Shown here one piece after another: positions 52,026-61,994 of a DNA stretch of 64,000 bases. A program made the translations under genes and the position numbers. The stretch's first letter is position 1, and every line of letters begins with the position of its first letter. The notes beneath the pieces are model-generated. The model ran no database searches. It had not been told where the DNA came from and worked only from the letters and a program-made list of their open reading frames with translations. The DNA is from Treponema ruminis (GTDB taxonomy: Bacteria; Spirochaetota; Spirochaetia; Treponematales; Treponemataceae). The DNA lies in the NCBI GenBank assembly GCA_017161305.1, contig CP031518.1, positions 806,001 to 870,000 on the forward strand, given 5' to 3'.

Positions 52026-54206
52026 ATGTCTTACAGTTTTGACAATATAAGCATTATGAAAGAGGGGGAGAGAATTTTCCCGATAATGGGGGAGATTCAT
52101 TATTCCCGCGTGCCCCGCACTGAATGGAAAGAGCGGCTTTTAAAGATGAAGGCCGGCGGCGTTACAATCGTCAGTGCCTATGTCATCTGGATTCATCATG
52201 AAGAAATTGAAGGACACTACGACTGGAGCGGCAACCGGGACCTGTCTGCCTTTATGGAATGCGTTAGTGAGTGCGGCTTGAAGATGCTGCTTAGAATCGG
52301 TCCCTGGTCTCATGGTGAAGTCAGAAACGGCGGCTTCCCTGACTGGCTTTTGCATAAAGATTTTGAGCCCCGCACGAATGACGAAAAATACTTCGCCCTT
52401 GTAAAAAAATGGTATTCAGAGATTTTTTGGCAGGTAAAAGGCTTTATCGCAAATCCTGCTGACGATTCGAGCAGGGAAAAGCCAATTATCGGTGTTCAGA
52501 TTGAAAATGAGTACGGACATTGCGGCGGCCTTTACGAAAAAGAAAGCGGTGAAGCTCACATGCAGCGTCTACAAAAAATCGCGAAAGAATGTGGCTTTAA
52601 CGTTGCTTTGTACACAGCGACTGGCTGGGGCGGTGCCTGGACCGGCGGAATGCTGCCTGTAATGGGCGGCTACTGCGATGCTCCCTGGGATCAGCGGGTC
52701 ACTGAGATTGAGCCTAGCGGAAACTATACCTTCACCCATGAGCGGAACGACCACAATATCGGAAGCGACCACGGCTTTGCCTACGGAATTACCTTCGATT
52801 TGAAAAAATTCCCTTACCTCACGGCGGAACTTGGCGGCGGACTCCAGGTTACAAGCCACAGGCGGACTATTGCCACTGCTAAGGATATTGCAGCCGTCGC
52901 CCTCTCAAAACTTGGAAGCGGGGTAAATTTGCTCGGATTTTACATGTACACCGGCGGCACGAATCCGGAAGGAAAGCTTACAACCTTGCAGGAATCCCGG
53001 GCAACCGGCTTTCTCAACGACCTTCCGGTTAAGTCTTATGATTTCAGGGCGGCCATCCGTGAATTCGGCCAGGTTTCGGACACCCTGCGCGAGCTCAAGC
53101 TCTTTTCATATTTTGCTGCCGAGTGGGGAAGCGATTTGTGCGGATTGCCGGCGGAAATCCCCTGCGAAGTAAAGCCGGATGATTTAACTTCCCTCCGCTA
53201 TTCTTTCCGAAGCGACAAAAAGCGGGGTTATATTTTCGTCAATAATTACGTCCGCCACCAGAAAATGGCTGAGCATAAGGACTTGGAATTAAAGTCTCCT
53301 GACTCAAAAATCCTTTTCCCGAAAATCAATGTTGAAAACGGCGACTTTTTCTTCTTCCCGTTCAACATGAGCTATGGAAAATCTCTGGTCAAAAGCGCTA
53401 GGGTAACGCCATTTACGAAAATCGGGGCAAATAAGGAAATCTCTGTATTCTACAAGCGGGAAAATGACTCCGCCAGTTCAGATTTCTTTGATTTTTCAGA
53501 AAGGGGAAATGAAAAATTCCTGGTCCTCAGCAAAAAAGACGCTTTGAATGCCTGGAAAATGAGCGATGGAAGGCTTGTGATTACAGACGGCCAGTCAAGC
53601 GCCCTTGAAGATGAAAAGGGCAGGATAGTGATTTCAACAAGAAGCAATGGAGAGCTTTTCGTTTATCCTGATTTTAAAAAAGAGCTGGCCGCCTTCAAAA
53701 AATCTGGCCTTGAAAACAAAAATGCCGCCAGCGATTTGGATCAGATTCTTTTTGCAAAATACCAGCCTCTTGAAAAGTGCGAAAAATCATGCGGAAAAAT
53801 CCCTTTTGAGAAAAAATCTTCGGAAGATGGAAAAGTTTCCTACAAAATCGATTTGAGCGCCTGTATCGAAAGCCTACGCAAAAAAGAACCTTCAAAAAAT
53901 CTTTCGGATATTTTCGTAAAAATAGCCTACACAGGAAATACTGCCGGCCTTTACGAAATAAAGGGCGGAGAGCGAAAACTGATTCTCGACAATTTCTATC
54001 TGGGCGAGAACTATCCCTGGGAAATCGGCTTGAAGCGTTTCCTTGAGGCTTCCATTGATTTTTCCAATCTTGAACTTGAAATCCTTCCTCTTAAAAAGGA
54101 TGAGAAAATCTACCTTGAAAAGTGGCCTGATTTCAGTGGCGGCGAAATTGCGGAACTTCATTCGATAATGACAAGTTTTGAGTTCTCCTATATAATAGAA
54201 GAATGA
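52026..54206 (+). CDS. beta-galactosidase, glycoside hydrolase family 35
   Basis: A 726-residue cytoplasmic enzyme (no signal peptide) that should split beta-galactosides brought in by the ABC system. The GH35 barrel opens with '[20 protein letters not shown]' and '[19 protein letters not shown]'. The acid/base Glu is in 'GVQIENEYG' and the likely nucleophile Glu in 'YLTAELGGG'. Beta-rich domains fill the C-terminal half. I chose ATG 52026 behind GGAG; the longer frame overlaps the permease. It overlaps dut by four bases. Confidence 0.87.
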   Translation: MSYSFDNISIMKEGERIFPIMGEIHYSRVPRTEWKERLLKMKAGGVTIVSAYVIWIHHEEIEGHYDWSGNRDLSAFMECVSECGLKMLLRIGPWSHGEVRNGGFPDWLLHKDFEPRTNDEKYFALVKKWYSEIFWQVKGFIANPADDSSREKPIIGVQIENEYGHCGGLYEKESGEAHMQRLQKIAKECGFNVALYTATGWGGAWTGGMLPVMGGYCDAPWDQRVTEIEPSGNYTFTHERNDHNIGSDHGFAYGITFDLKKFPYLTAELGGGLQVTSHRRTIATAKDIAAVALSKLGSGVNLLGFYMYTGGTNPEGKLTTLQESRATGFLNDLPVKSYDFRAAIREFGQVSDTLRELKLFSYFAAEWGSDLCGLPAEIPCEVKPDDLTSLRYSFRSDKKRGYIFVNNYVRHQKMAEHKDLELKSPDSKILFPKINVENGDFFFFPFNMSYGKSLVKSARVTPFTKIGANKEISVFYKRENDSASSDFFDFSERGNEKFLVLSKKDALNAWKMSDGRLVITDGQSSALEDEKGRIVISTRSNGELFVYPDFKKELAAFKKSGLENKNAASDLDQILFAKYQPLEKCEKSCGKIPFEKKSSEDGKVSYKIDLSACIESLRKKEPSKNLSDIFVKIAYTGNTAGLYEIKGGERKLILDNFYLGENYPWEIGLKRFLEASIDFSNLELEILPLKKDEKIYLEKWPDFSGGEIAELHSIMTSFEFSYIIEE

Positions 54207-54643
54207 ACAAAGTAACAGTCAAATGCGTCGCTTCTCAGGGAGCGATTATTCCTCAATATAAAACTTCCGGGGCTGCAGGTGCTGACATCTGCGCCCTTCT
54301 TGCTGAACCAGTCATTATCAAAAAGGGCGAGCGTGCAATGATTCCAACCGGGCTTTTCTTTTCAATCCCGGAAGGATATGAGATTCAGGTTCGCCCTCGT
54401 TCCGGTCTTGCTGCTAAAAATGGTGTCACGGTCCTCAACACACCGGGCACTATTGATTCTGATTACCGTGGCGAAGTCAAAGTCATCCTCATCAACCTTG
54501 GTAACGAAGATTTTGAAGTTAAAAACGGTGAGCGCATCGCACAGATTGTTCTTGCTCCGGTTACGATTGCTGATTTCGAGCAGGTTTCAGTCCTTGATGA
54601 GACAGAAAGAGGTTCAGGCGGATTCGGCTCAACTGGTAAGTAA
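54203..54643 (+). CDS. dut: dUTP diphosphatase
   Basis: A trimeric all-beta dUTPase that keeps uracil out of DNA and supplies dUMP. The 146-residue chain shows the five motifs: 'GAAGADI', 'PRSGLAAKN', '[11 protein letters not shown]', '[10 protein letters not shown]' and the C-terminal '[10 protein letters not shown]'. It overlaps the GH35 stop by four bases and the lptF start by one, so it is read in one chain of coupled genes. It marks the return to the conserved treponemal backbone. Confidence 0.96.
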   Translation: MNKVTVKCVASQGAIIPQYKTSGAAGADICALLAEPVIIKKGERAMIPTGLFFSIPEGYEIQVRPRSGLAAKNGVTVLNTPGTIDSDYRGEVKVILINLGNEDFEVKNGERIAQIVLAPVTIADFEQVSVLDETERGSGGFGSTGK

Positions 54644-56067
54644 TGGCATTCCCGATTTGGAAGCTCAGGCAGCTTATTGCAAAAAAAAAGAAGGAATTTC
54701 TCAAGCGATTTAAAAAGACTTCTGCCTTTTATCCCATCAAGCGCATTTTGGTTTCGGTTATTTATTACCGCCGCACATGGGCCAGGAGTCAGGCCAAGAA
54801 AAACCTCGAGGAATTCGGCAAGTTTCTTCTATTAAAATACAGCGAATTCAATCTTCTCAATTCCTGCTCGCGTAATCTTTCAAAACTTTTTGCCAGACTC
54901 AAGTTAAAGAAGCAGGCTGATTTTTTTGCGACCTTAACTCAGGAAGAATCGGGAATCAACAGGCATGTTCTTTTCCGCTATCTCATGAAGGAGCTTTTCC
55001 TTTATTTTTTTATCGCCTTCATCTTCTTTTTCATGGTCTTTTTCGTCAATCAGATTCTGCTCGTTGCCGAAAATATCCTCAAAAAACGTGTTCCTGTCAT
55101 GGACGTAATGCGCCTTATCACATATTCTCTTCCCATGGTAATTGCCCAGTCTGCGCCTTTTGCAACCCTGGTCGGATTTTTGATGTGTCTGGGACGACTT
55201 GCCAGCGAAAACGAGATTTTGATTTTCCGTGCGAGCGGTCAGGGCTACCGGGTTATCTTAAAGCCTGTACTGATTCTGGGCGTTATTATTTCAATCGGTT
55301 CTTTTTTCGTGAACGACTATCTTCTTCCTCTTGGAACCCTTAACTACAACAAGCTTTACCGTTCAATCCTCACTTCAAATCCTGCCGTCGAACTGGAGTC
55401 CAATTCAATCAAAAGAACGAATGACAAGACTCTGGTAATCGGTGAAGTCTCAGGTGAGAACGTGAGCGATTTGATTTTCTTTGATACTGACGGTGATGAC
55501 GGGCAGAGGATTATCGTTGCCAACAAATCCCAGATTAAAAAGGCTTCTGCCCCCGGCGTCCTCATGAAATTGATTATGAATGACGCAAGTGTAATCATGT
55601 TCGACCCCGACAAAAAAAATGACTACGACGTTCTTACGAGCGAAAATGTCGAGCTTAATATTTTTGAATCAACTTTCCTTGAAAATGACCGTGCCGTTTC
55701 TCCGCGTGAAATGACCAGTTACGACCTTTATAAAGAAATCCGCAAGATGAGGGGCGATGCCGATGTTTCCGAGAAAAAGCGCAACCGCTACCATCTTGAA
55801 ATGGCCAAAAAATTCTCAATGCCCTTCGGTTCGATTTTCTTTGCTATTCTTGCCATGCCTCTGGCCCTGATTTTTGGTAAGCACAACGGCCAGACAATCG
55901 GATTGATTATCGGTCTTTTTATTTCGGTTTTCTACTGGGCTGTCAGCATCGTCGGCCAGATTTTCAGTTCACGAACAGGTGTTTACGGTATTACCACAAT
56001 GTGGGCGCCAAACCTTTTGATTGGCGTTGCCGGAATTCTTTTCTATCTGAGGCTTTTGAGAAAATGA
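54643..56067 (+). CDS. lptF: LptF/LptG-family permease (YjgP/YjgQ), first copy
   Basis: A 474-residue membrane protein of the family that extracts lipopolysaccharide in the LptB2FG exporter. An N-terminal basic, helical extension of about 100 residues precedes the first helix ('LFLYFFIAFIFFFMVFFV'). The paired helices, a central beta-jellyroll-like soluble part ('LVIGEVSGENVSDLIFFDT') and three C-terminal helices are visible. The extension is not usual. Treponemes lack classical LPS or carry lipooligosaccharide-like lipids, so the cargo is uncertain. It overlaps both dut (one base) and the next gene (four bases). Confidence 0.85.
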   Translation: MAFPIWKLRQLIAKKKKEFLKRFKKTSAFYPIKRILVSVIYYRRTWARSQAKKNLEEFGKFLLLKYSEFNLLNSCSRNLSKLFARLKLKKQADFFATLTQEESGINRHVLFRYLMKELFLYFFIAFIFFFMVFFVNQILLVAENILKKRVPVMDVMRLITYSLPMVIAQSAPFATLVGFLMCLGRLASENEILIFRASGQGYRVILKPVLILGVIISIGSFFVNDYLLPLGTLNYNKLYRSILTSNPAVELESNSIKRTNDKTLVIGEVSGENVSDLIFFDTDGDDGQRIIVANKSQIKKASAPGVLMKLIMNDASVIMFDPDKKNDYDVLTSENVELNIFESTFLENDRAVSPREMTSYDLYKEIRKMRGDADVSEKKRNRYHLEMAKKFSMPFGSIFFAILAMPLALIFGKHNGQTIGLIIGLFISVFYWAVSIVGQIFSSRTGVYGITTMWAPNLLIGVAGILFYLRLLRK

Positions 56068-57134
56068 AAATTATTGAGTACCTTTTTAGAAAAGTAATTC
56101 CTCTCTTTGTGGGCGCGCTGATTTTTTTCGCCATGGTTCTCGTTTTGGTCGATTTGATGATGAACCTGTGGAATTTTATTTCAAATGGCGTTCCGGGCCT
56201 GAAGGTAATGAGGATTATGGGACTTTATGTGCCCAAATGCCTCTGGTACGCCACACCGATTGCAATTCTTTTTGCGGTTTCCTACACTTTGAGTGACTTG
56301 TACGCTAGCAATGAGCTTATCGCGATTTTTGCTTCAGGAATTTCACTTACGCGATTCACTTTCCCTCTTTTGATTTTTGCTTTTGTAATGAGCTTTGCCC
56401 TCTTTTTCTTTGATGACAAGGTAGTCGTGCCCACTTATGCCAAAAAAACTGCCGAACAGGAAGAAGTCCTCAACAAAAACAAAACTCTGAACAATGATAA
56501 AATCGTAATCCTGAGTGAAAACGGCAATATCTGCTATAAAGCTGAATTTTACGACGATGAGGCCAAAAGACTTACATCGCTTTACATTATAATTCGGAAC
56601 GAAGACAAGACATTGAACTCTGTTATCCGCGCTGATTCAGCAGTCTGGCGCGATGATCGCTGGGTTTTGTCCGGGGCAATTCAGTACACTCATGTTGAGG
56701 ACACGATTAAGGCCGTTTCGCTCTCTTCGGACGTGCTTGACCGCCTGGTTGAGCCGCCTGAAACATTCCAGAACAACGTAATAAGTGTTGAAACAGTAAA
56801 CTCTGCCACGGCAAAAGTCTACATAGAGCATCTGCAGAAAGCCGGTCTTCCTTTTGCCGAGCCGATGAGCCTTTATTACAAGAAATTCTCCTTTCCATTC
56901 ATTCTCTTCATAGTCGTCTTCCTGTCAGTTGGCCTGAGCGGTAAGACCCGCAAGAACGTAATGCTCATGAGCCTTGCTTCCTGCATCAGTGCGGCCGTCT
57001 TGTTCTACGTTACCCAGATGATTACCATGCTGCTGGCAAAGTTCGGCGCAATTTCCCCCTTCATGGGAGCCTGGTTCCCGGTCTTTATGTTCGTTGTGAT
57101 TGCGGCGGTGGTTTTGAGATATGCGAGAACGTAA
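56064..57134 (+). CDS. lptG: LptF/LptG-family permease (YjgP/YjgQ), second copy
   Basis: A 356-residue partner of the preceding permease, standard length. It starts at the ATGA overlap at 56064, giving 'MKIIEYLFRKVIPLFVGALI'; the open frame upstream lies inside lptF. Three N-terminal helices, a periplasmic jellyroll-like section ('ICYKAEFYDDEAKRLTSLYI') and three C-terminal helices are seen. Together the two would form the membrane part of an Lpt-type lipid exporter, with LptB elsewhere. Confidence 0.85.
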   Translation: MKIIEYLFRKVIPLFVGALIFFAMVLVLVDLMMNLWNFISNGVPGLKVMRIMGLYVPKCLWYATPIAILFAVSYTLSDLYASNELIAIFASGISLTRFTFPLLIFAFVMSFALFFFDDKVVVPTYAKKTAEQEEVLNKNKTLNNDKIVILSENGNICYKAEFYDDEAKRLTSLYIIIRNEDKTLNSVIRADSAVWRDDRWVLSGAIQYTHVEDTIKAVSLSSDVLDRLVEPPETFQNNVISVETVNSATAKVYIEHLQKAGLPFAEPMSLYYKKFSFPFILFIVVFLSVGLSGKTRKNVMLMSLASCISAAVLFYVTQMITMLLAKFGAISPFMGAWFPVFMFVVIAAVVLRYART

Positions 57135-57138
57135 AAAT

Positions 57139-57240
57139 TGGGCGCTCCCACCTTTGGTGGTCGGGTGTTCCGCCCTTTGCTCACGCTCATTGCCAGCAAG
57201 CTGGCAACTTCGGGGCTACATACCCTAGCGCGAGCAAAGT
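57139..57240. repeat. structured repeat-like element between lptG and the fabG-like gene
   Basis: About 100 bases of nested inverted repeats: CCACC-TTT-GGTGG (57148-57160), GCCAGC-AA-GCTGGC (57192-57205) and outer TTTGCTC / GAGCAAA arms (57176-57239). A T-run follows on the plus strand and an A+T-rich stretch on the other. It is not coding and resembles dispersed extragenic elements. It may also terminate one or both flanking genes. Confidence 0.6.
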
Positions 57241-57244
57241 TTTT

Positions 57245-58000
57245 TTACTGGAGTACGAATCCGCCGTTTGGTGAGATTATTTGTCCTGTAAGATATGGTG
57301 CTGTGAGAATGTATGCCAAAGCTCCTGCAATATCAGAAACATCGCCGATGTAGCCTTCCGGGATTGTTGCGGCGAGCGCGTTGAGTTCGTCCTGATTAAC
57401 TCCACGGAGCATGTCGGTCATAATCATGCCTGGTGCGATTGCATTTACACGTACTCCACGGCCTGCAAATTCAAGGGCGAGGGCACGGGTCAAACCAATG
57501 AGACCTGATTTTGAAGCACAGTAATCTGCTTGATTGATTACGCCTGTCATGCCGCCTACAGAAGATGTATTTACGATTACGCACTGTGAATCCTTTGAGG
57601 AATGATTAATCATGTGCGGAAGAACCAGATGTGTCATGTGAAGCGCGCTCATGAGATTTGTTCCGATTACACGCTCATAAGCTTCGTGTGTGATGTCAAT
57701 CCAGTTGCTGTTGTTTGTGATTCCTGCATTGTTTACGAGAACATCGATGTTATCACCGAATTTTTCTACGGTTGCTTTTACGAGCTTTTCGCAGTCTTCG
57801 TATTTGCTGACATCTGCTTTGACAACAAGTGTTCCGACTTTGTATTTGCTTTCAAGATCAGCTGCGATTTTTTCAGAAAGTGCCTTTGAAGAGTCGCTTC
57901 TGTAATTGATAACTACATTGTATCCGAGTTCGCCGAGTTTTTCGCTCATTGCCTGTCCGATACCACGAGATCCGCCTGTGATAATTGCTGTTTTTGACAT
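57245..58000 (-). CDS. short-chain dehydrogenase/reductase, FabG-like
   Basis: A 251-residue classical SDR. NAD(P)-binding 'ITGGSRGIGQAM' (residue about 8), 'VLVNNAGITNN', the catalytic Ser in 'IVNTSSVGG', and Tyr-Lys in 'YCASKSGLIGL' are all present. The closest fit is 3-oxoacyl-ACP reductase (FabG), but other SDRs look alike and no fatty-acid genes are near. I start it at 58000 after AGGAGG. It is divergent from tgt. Confidence 0.75.
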   Translation of the reverse strand: MSKTAIITGGSRGIGQAMSEKLGELGYNVVINYRSDSSKALSEKIAADLESKYKVGTLVVKADVSKYEDCEKLVKATVEKFGDNIDVLVNNAGITNNSNWIDITHEAYERVIGTNLMSALHMTHLVLPHMINHSSKDSQCVIVNTSSVGGMTGVINQADYCASKSGLIGLTRALALEFAGRGVRVNAIAPGMIMTDMLRGVNQDELNALAATIPEGYIGDVSDIAGALAYILTAPYLTGQIISPNGGFVLQ

Positions 58001-58033
58001 TAAAAGCCTCCTGTTTTTGTCATTGTCCTTTTC

Positions 58034-58049
58034 AGAATACAACGCTTTA

Positions 58050-58062
<13 letters not shown>
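58034..58062 (-). promoter_or_regulatory. promoter of the fabG-like gene
   Basis: On the minus strand, TCGACA (58062-58057), spacer 17, TATTCT (58039-58034). It overlaps the -35 of tgt, so the two divergent promoters may compete. Confidence 0.55.
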
Positions 58063-59237
<1,175 letters not shown>

Positions 59238-59252
59238 CGCTTTGGAGTCGTG

Positions 59253-60953
59253 ATGAAAAAGAGTACCTTGTTTTTAGCAATAACTTTTCTCGCCGGAGCA
59301 TCTTTTGCCCAGGAAGGGGAGTCTGGCTTTGGTCAGATTGAAATTGCTCCTTCTGAGCCGGCCATTCCAGAGCCGGAAATTTCGATTGAAAGCTCTGAAA
59401 TTTCGATTGAGGAAACGACCGTAATTTCATCTTCCGAAGACTTTGACGCGATTTCTGGGGCTGATGATTTTTCAATTGAAGAAGAGCCGCGTGTTAAAAA
59501 GGAAAGTCTTGCAGGCGTAAGCGATGTACCCAATTCAAAACGACCTAAATCTCCTGATTCTGCAAAAGTCGAGGAGCTTAATAACACGGATCCTGAGGCC
59601 AACGAAAAAAATGCTGATATCCTGAAGTATGGTCTTGAAGAGGACATTTCCGAGCTTCTGGACACTATGACCAAAAAAAAGGATGTGCGCTTTGTCAACG
59701 AGGTCTACGATCTTTTTCAGGACACAAAATCCGTCGCAATCCGCGAAAAAATCCTTAATTTCTTTAAGACTATCGAAGATCCCTGTCTTGAAGACTACGC
59801 CGTCATGGTTCTGAACGATCCTTATGACGAAAAAAATTCCACTGTAAACGCCTGTTTCTCATACCTTCAGATGGCTAAGACTAAGGAAGCCGTTCCTGCA
59901 ATCTGCACTTTGCTTGAAAGCGACAACGAAGAATACTTTACCGGTGCAATCGAGACTCTGGGAAAAATCGGTGGAAGCCGGGAAGCCGTCTACATCACAG
60001 AATATCTTGAGCGCGAGGATTTGACTGTTGCCCAGCGACAGAGCCTTGTGCGCGTGCTGGGCCAGCTTCATGCCCTTGAAACTTACGACAAGCTTGTTGA
60101 ATATGCCCAGGACAGCGACGAAAATGCCTTTGTTCGCATGTACAGTGCCGAGGCAATCGGTGTCATGGAAAAGCCTGAGGCCCAGGAAATACTTGCAGAC
60201 TTGTTCGAGGACACCAATCCCAACCTCCGCCAGTATGTAATCAAGGGAATCTCTCATTTTAAGAACAGCGAAGCCAATGAAATCTTGATTCAGGGCCTGA
60301 AGGACAGCCATTACAAGGTCCGCCAGGAATCAATCATCGCGATAAAGGAAAATGACGTCAAGGAAGCCGACGAATACCTGATTTACCGGGCAAAAAATGA
60401 CCCGGTTCAGGCCGTAAAGAATGACTGCCTCGACTGTCTTGCAAAACTCAACACCTCAAAGGGAAATGAATATCTTCTTTCCCAGATTACAGAAAAAAAA
60501 GTTCCTGATCCTCAGAGGGCCAGGGTTGCCAAAGTCCTTCTTGAAGAGGGGCGGGGAGCCAATGAAATCGTCGAGCTCTGCAAGGAGACTGTAAAGGACG
60601 ACAAACGGAAGCAGCTCCGTTACGCACTCGGAAAGGAAATGGCAAAATACGAAAATCCTGCCTTTGCCGACATAGCACTTGAATTCCTCAAGCACAAGGA
60701 CACTTCTACAATCGGAACAGGCCTCGACATCTGGGCAAAAGGACGCTACTCAAACTGTAACGAAGCCGTCAACGAGCTTGCCGACAAGGCTGACCTGACT
60801 GCCAAAAACAAAAATCAGCTTGCAATCAAGGCTGCCAGACTGCTTGGCCGTGACCTTGAAAAGCAGAGCGAGCAGAAGGAAGCCGAACGCAAGGCCGCCG
60901 AAGATGCCAAAAAAGCCAAAAAGAACGGCGCCGGCTTGGGCGACGTGGAATAA
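59253..60953 (+). CDS. exported HEAT-repeat protein
   Basis: A 566-residue protein with a signal peptide ('MKKSTLFLAITFLAGASFAQ'), an acidic Ser/Glu/Ile-rich linker to about residue 115, then HEAT-like helical repeats to about residue 520 ('EAVPAICTLLESDNEEYFTG', 'NLRQYVIKGISHFKNSEANE', 'HYKVRQESIIAIKEND'). A Lys/Glu/Ala-rich coiled tail ends it. It is likely a periplasmic scaffold; HEAT proteins beside tgt are familiar in treponemes. ATG 59253 follows GGAG. Confidence 0.82.
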   Translation: MKKSTLFLAITFLAGASFAQEGESGFGQIEIAPSEPAIPEPEISIESSEISIEETTVISSSEDFDAISGADDFSIEEEPRVKKESLAGVSDVPNSKRPKSPDSAKVEELNNTDPEANEKNADILKYGLEEDISELLDTMTKKKDVRFVNEVYDLFQDTKSVAIREKILNFFKTIEDPCLEDYAVMVLNDPYDEKNSTVNACFSYLQMAKTKEAVPAICTLLESDNEEYFTGAIETLGKIGGSREAVYITEYLEREDLTVAQRQSLVRVLGQLHALETYDKLVEYAQDSDENAFVRMYSAEAIGVMEKPEAQEILADLFEDTNPNLRQYVIKGISHFKNSEANEILIQGLKDSHYKVRQESIIAIKENDVKEADEYLIYRAKNDPVQAVKNDCLDCLAKLNTSKGNEYLLSQITEKKVPDPQRARVAKVLLEEGRGANEIVELCKETVKDDKRKQLRYALGKEMAKYENPAFADIALEFLKHKDTSTIGTGLDIWAKGRYSNCNEAVNELADKADLTAKNKNQLAIKAARLLGRDLEKQSEQKEAERKAAEDAKKAKKNGAGLGDVE

Positions 60954-60998
60954 GCCTGTTTTTTGAATCCTCTAACATAAAAAAATCTTAAAGAACTC

Positions 60999-61026
60999 TT
61001 GTTTTTTAATCCGCATACGGTATAAT
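60999..61026 (+). promoter_or_regulatory. promoter of the LPG-synthase-like operon
   Basis: TTGTTT at 60999-61004, spacer 16 and a perfect TATAAT at 61021-61026. The gap 60954-61058 holds nothing else that I can support. Confidence 0.6.
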
Positions 61027-61058
61027 CTTAAATGAAGTATAAAATTTGAGAGATTTTC

Positions 61059-61994
61059 ATGTTGGATTTTCAACCGTTTTCTTTGGATAAAAAGAACTTT
61101 CTTGACGATTATTTTTTTGCCTATGGCGAAGGTTCATGCCAGCATTCATTCGTTTCTTCATTCTGCATGTCAGAAAAATACGGTGATAAATTTGCCTTAA
61201 AAGATGACTTCCTTTTCATACTGCGCGAAAAACGCTGTACAAGTAATGAACGTATATATCTTTTCCCGCTTGGAAATATGGAAAAAACTGAAAGCCTGCG
61301 CCGGGCCGTGGATTGCCTCATTGAGGACGCTCATTCTCATGGTGCAAAAGTAAGGTTTGAAACAATAACTGAAAGGGCGAAGGATTTCATTGCAGAAAAC
61401 TATTCCGAGTCTCTTTCGATTACAGAAAGCCGTGACGTGGCAGAATACATATATGATTGCGAGAAGTTTGCGGCAATGCAGGGCGGGGAATATCATGACC
61501 GCAGAAAGCATGTGCGCAAATTCCTTGATACCTATAAGGACCGCTGGAATTTAGAGAATGTTTCACCGGCTTATTTTTCACAAATGCTCAGCCTGTCTGA
61601 AACATGGCTCAAAACAAAAGTGACTGACGATAACAGGACTCAACTTATGTGCGAGCATAGGGCCATCGAAAAATCACTTAAATATTGGAATGAGCTTGGA
61701 ATGGAAGGACTTGTGCTCTTTATTGACGGGGAGCTCAAGGGCTTTATTTACGGCATGAAGCTGGACAGCCAGACTTACAATGCCATGATTTTAAAATCTG
61801 ACAAATCCTGTGTTTATGTCAGTCCATTTTTGTACCGCTCTTACGCTGAATTATGCGGAAAAAGTGCTAAATGGGTGAATCTTGAGGAAGATTTGGGAGA
61901 TCCCGGTTTAAGGCAGATGAAGCTTTCTTACAGGCCTGACCACTTGCTGAATAAATATTTTGTAAAGGAAATTAACGCCGATGAACAAGCTTGA
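61059..61994 (+). CDS. LPG synthetase C-terminal-like (DUF2156) GNAT-fold protein
   Basis: A 311-residue soluble protein with two GNAT-like halves, matching the pattern of phosphatidylglycerol lysyltransferase C-terminal domains without the membrane part: 'FAYGEGSCQHSFVSSFCMSE' early, 'DRRKHVRKFLDTY' in the middle, 'GLVLFIDGELKGFIYGMKL' and 'VNLEEDLGDPGLRQMKLSYRP' late. DUF2156 proteins may move aminoacyl groups onto lipids or other targets; the substrate here is unknown. It overlaps the next gene by 14 bases, so the two are coupled. Confidence 0.75.
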   Translation: MLDFQPFSLDKKNFLDDYFFAYGEGSCQHSFVSSFCMSEKYGDKFALKDDFLFILREKRCTSNERIYLFPLGNMEKTESLRRAVDCLIEDAHSHGAKVRFETITERAKDFIAENYSESLSITESRDVAEYIYDCEKFAAMQGGEYHDRRKHVRKFLDTYKDRWNLENVSPAYFSQMLSLSETWLKTKVTDDNRTQLMCEHRAIEKSLKYWNELGMEGLVLFIDGELKGFIYGMKLDSQTYNAMILKSDKSCVYVSPFLYRSYAELCGKSAKWVNLEEDLGDPGLRQMKLSYRPDHLLNKYFVKEINADEQA

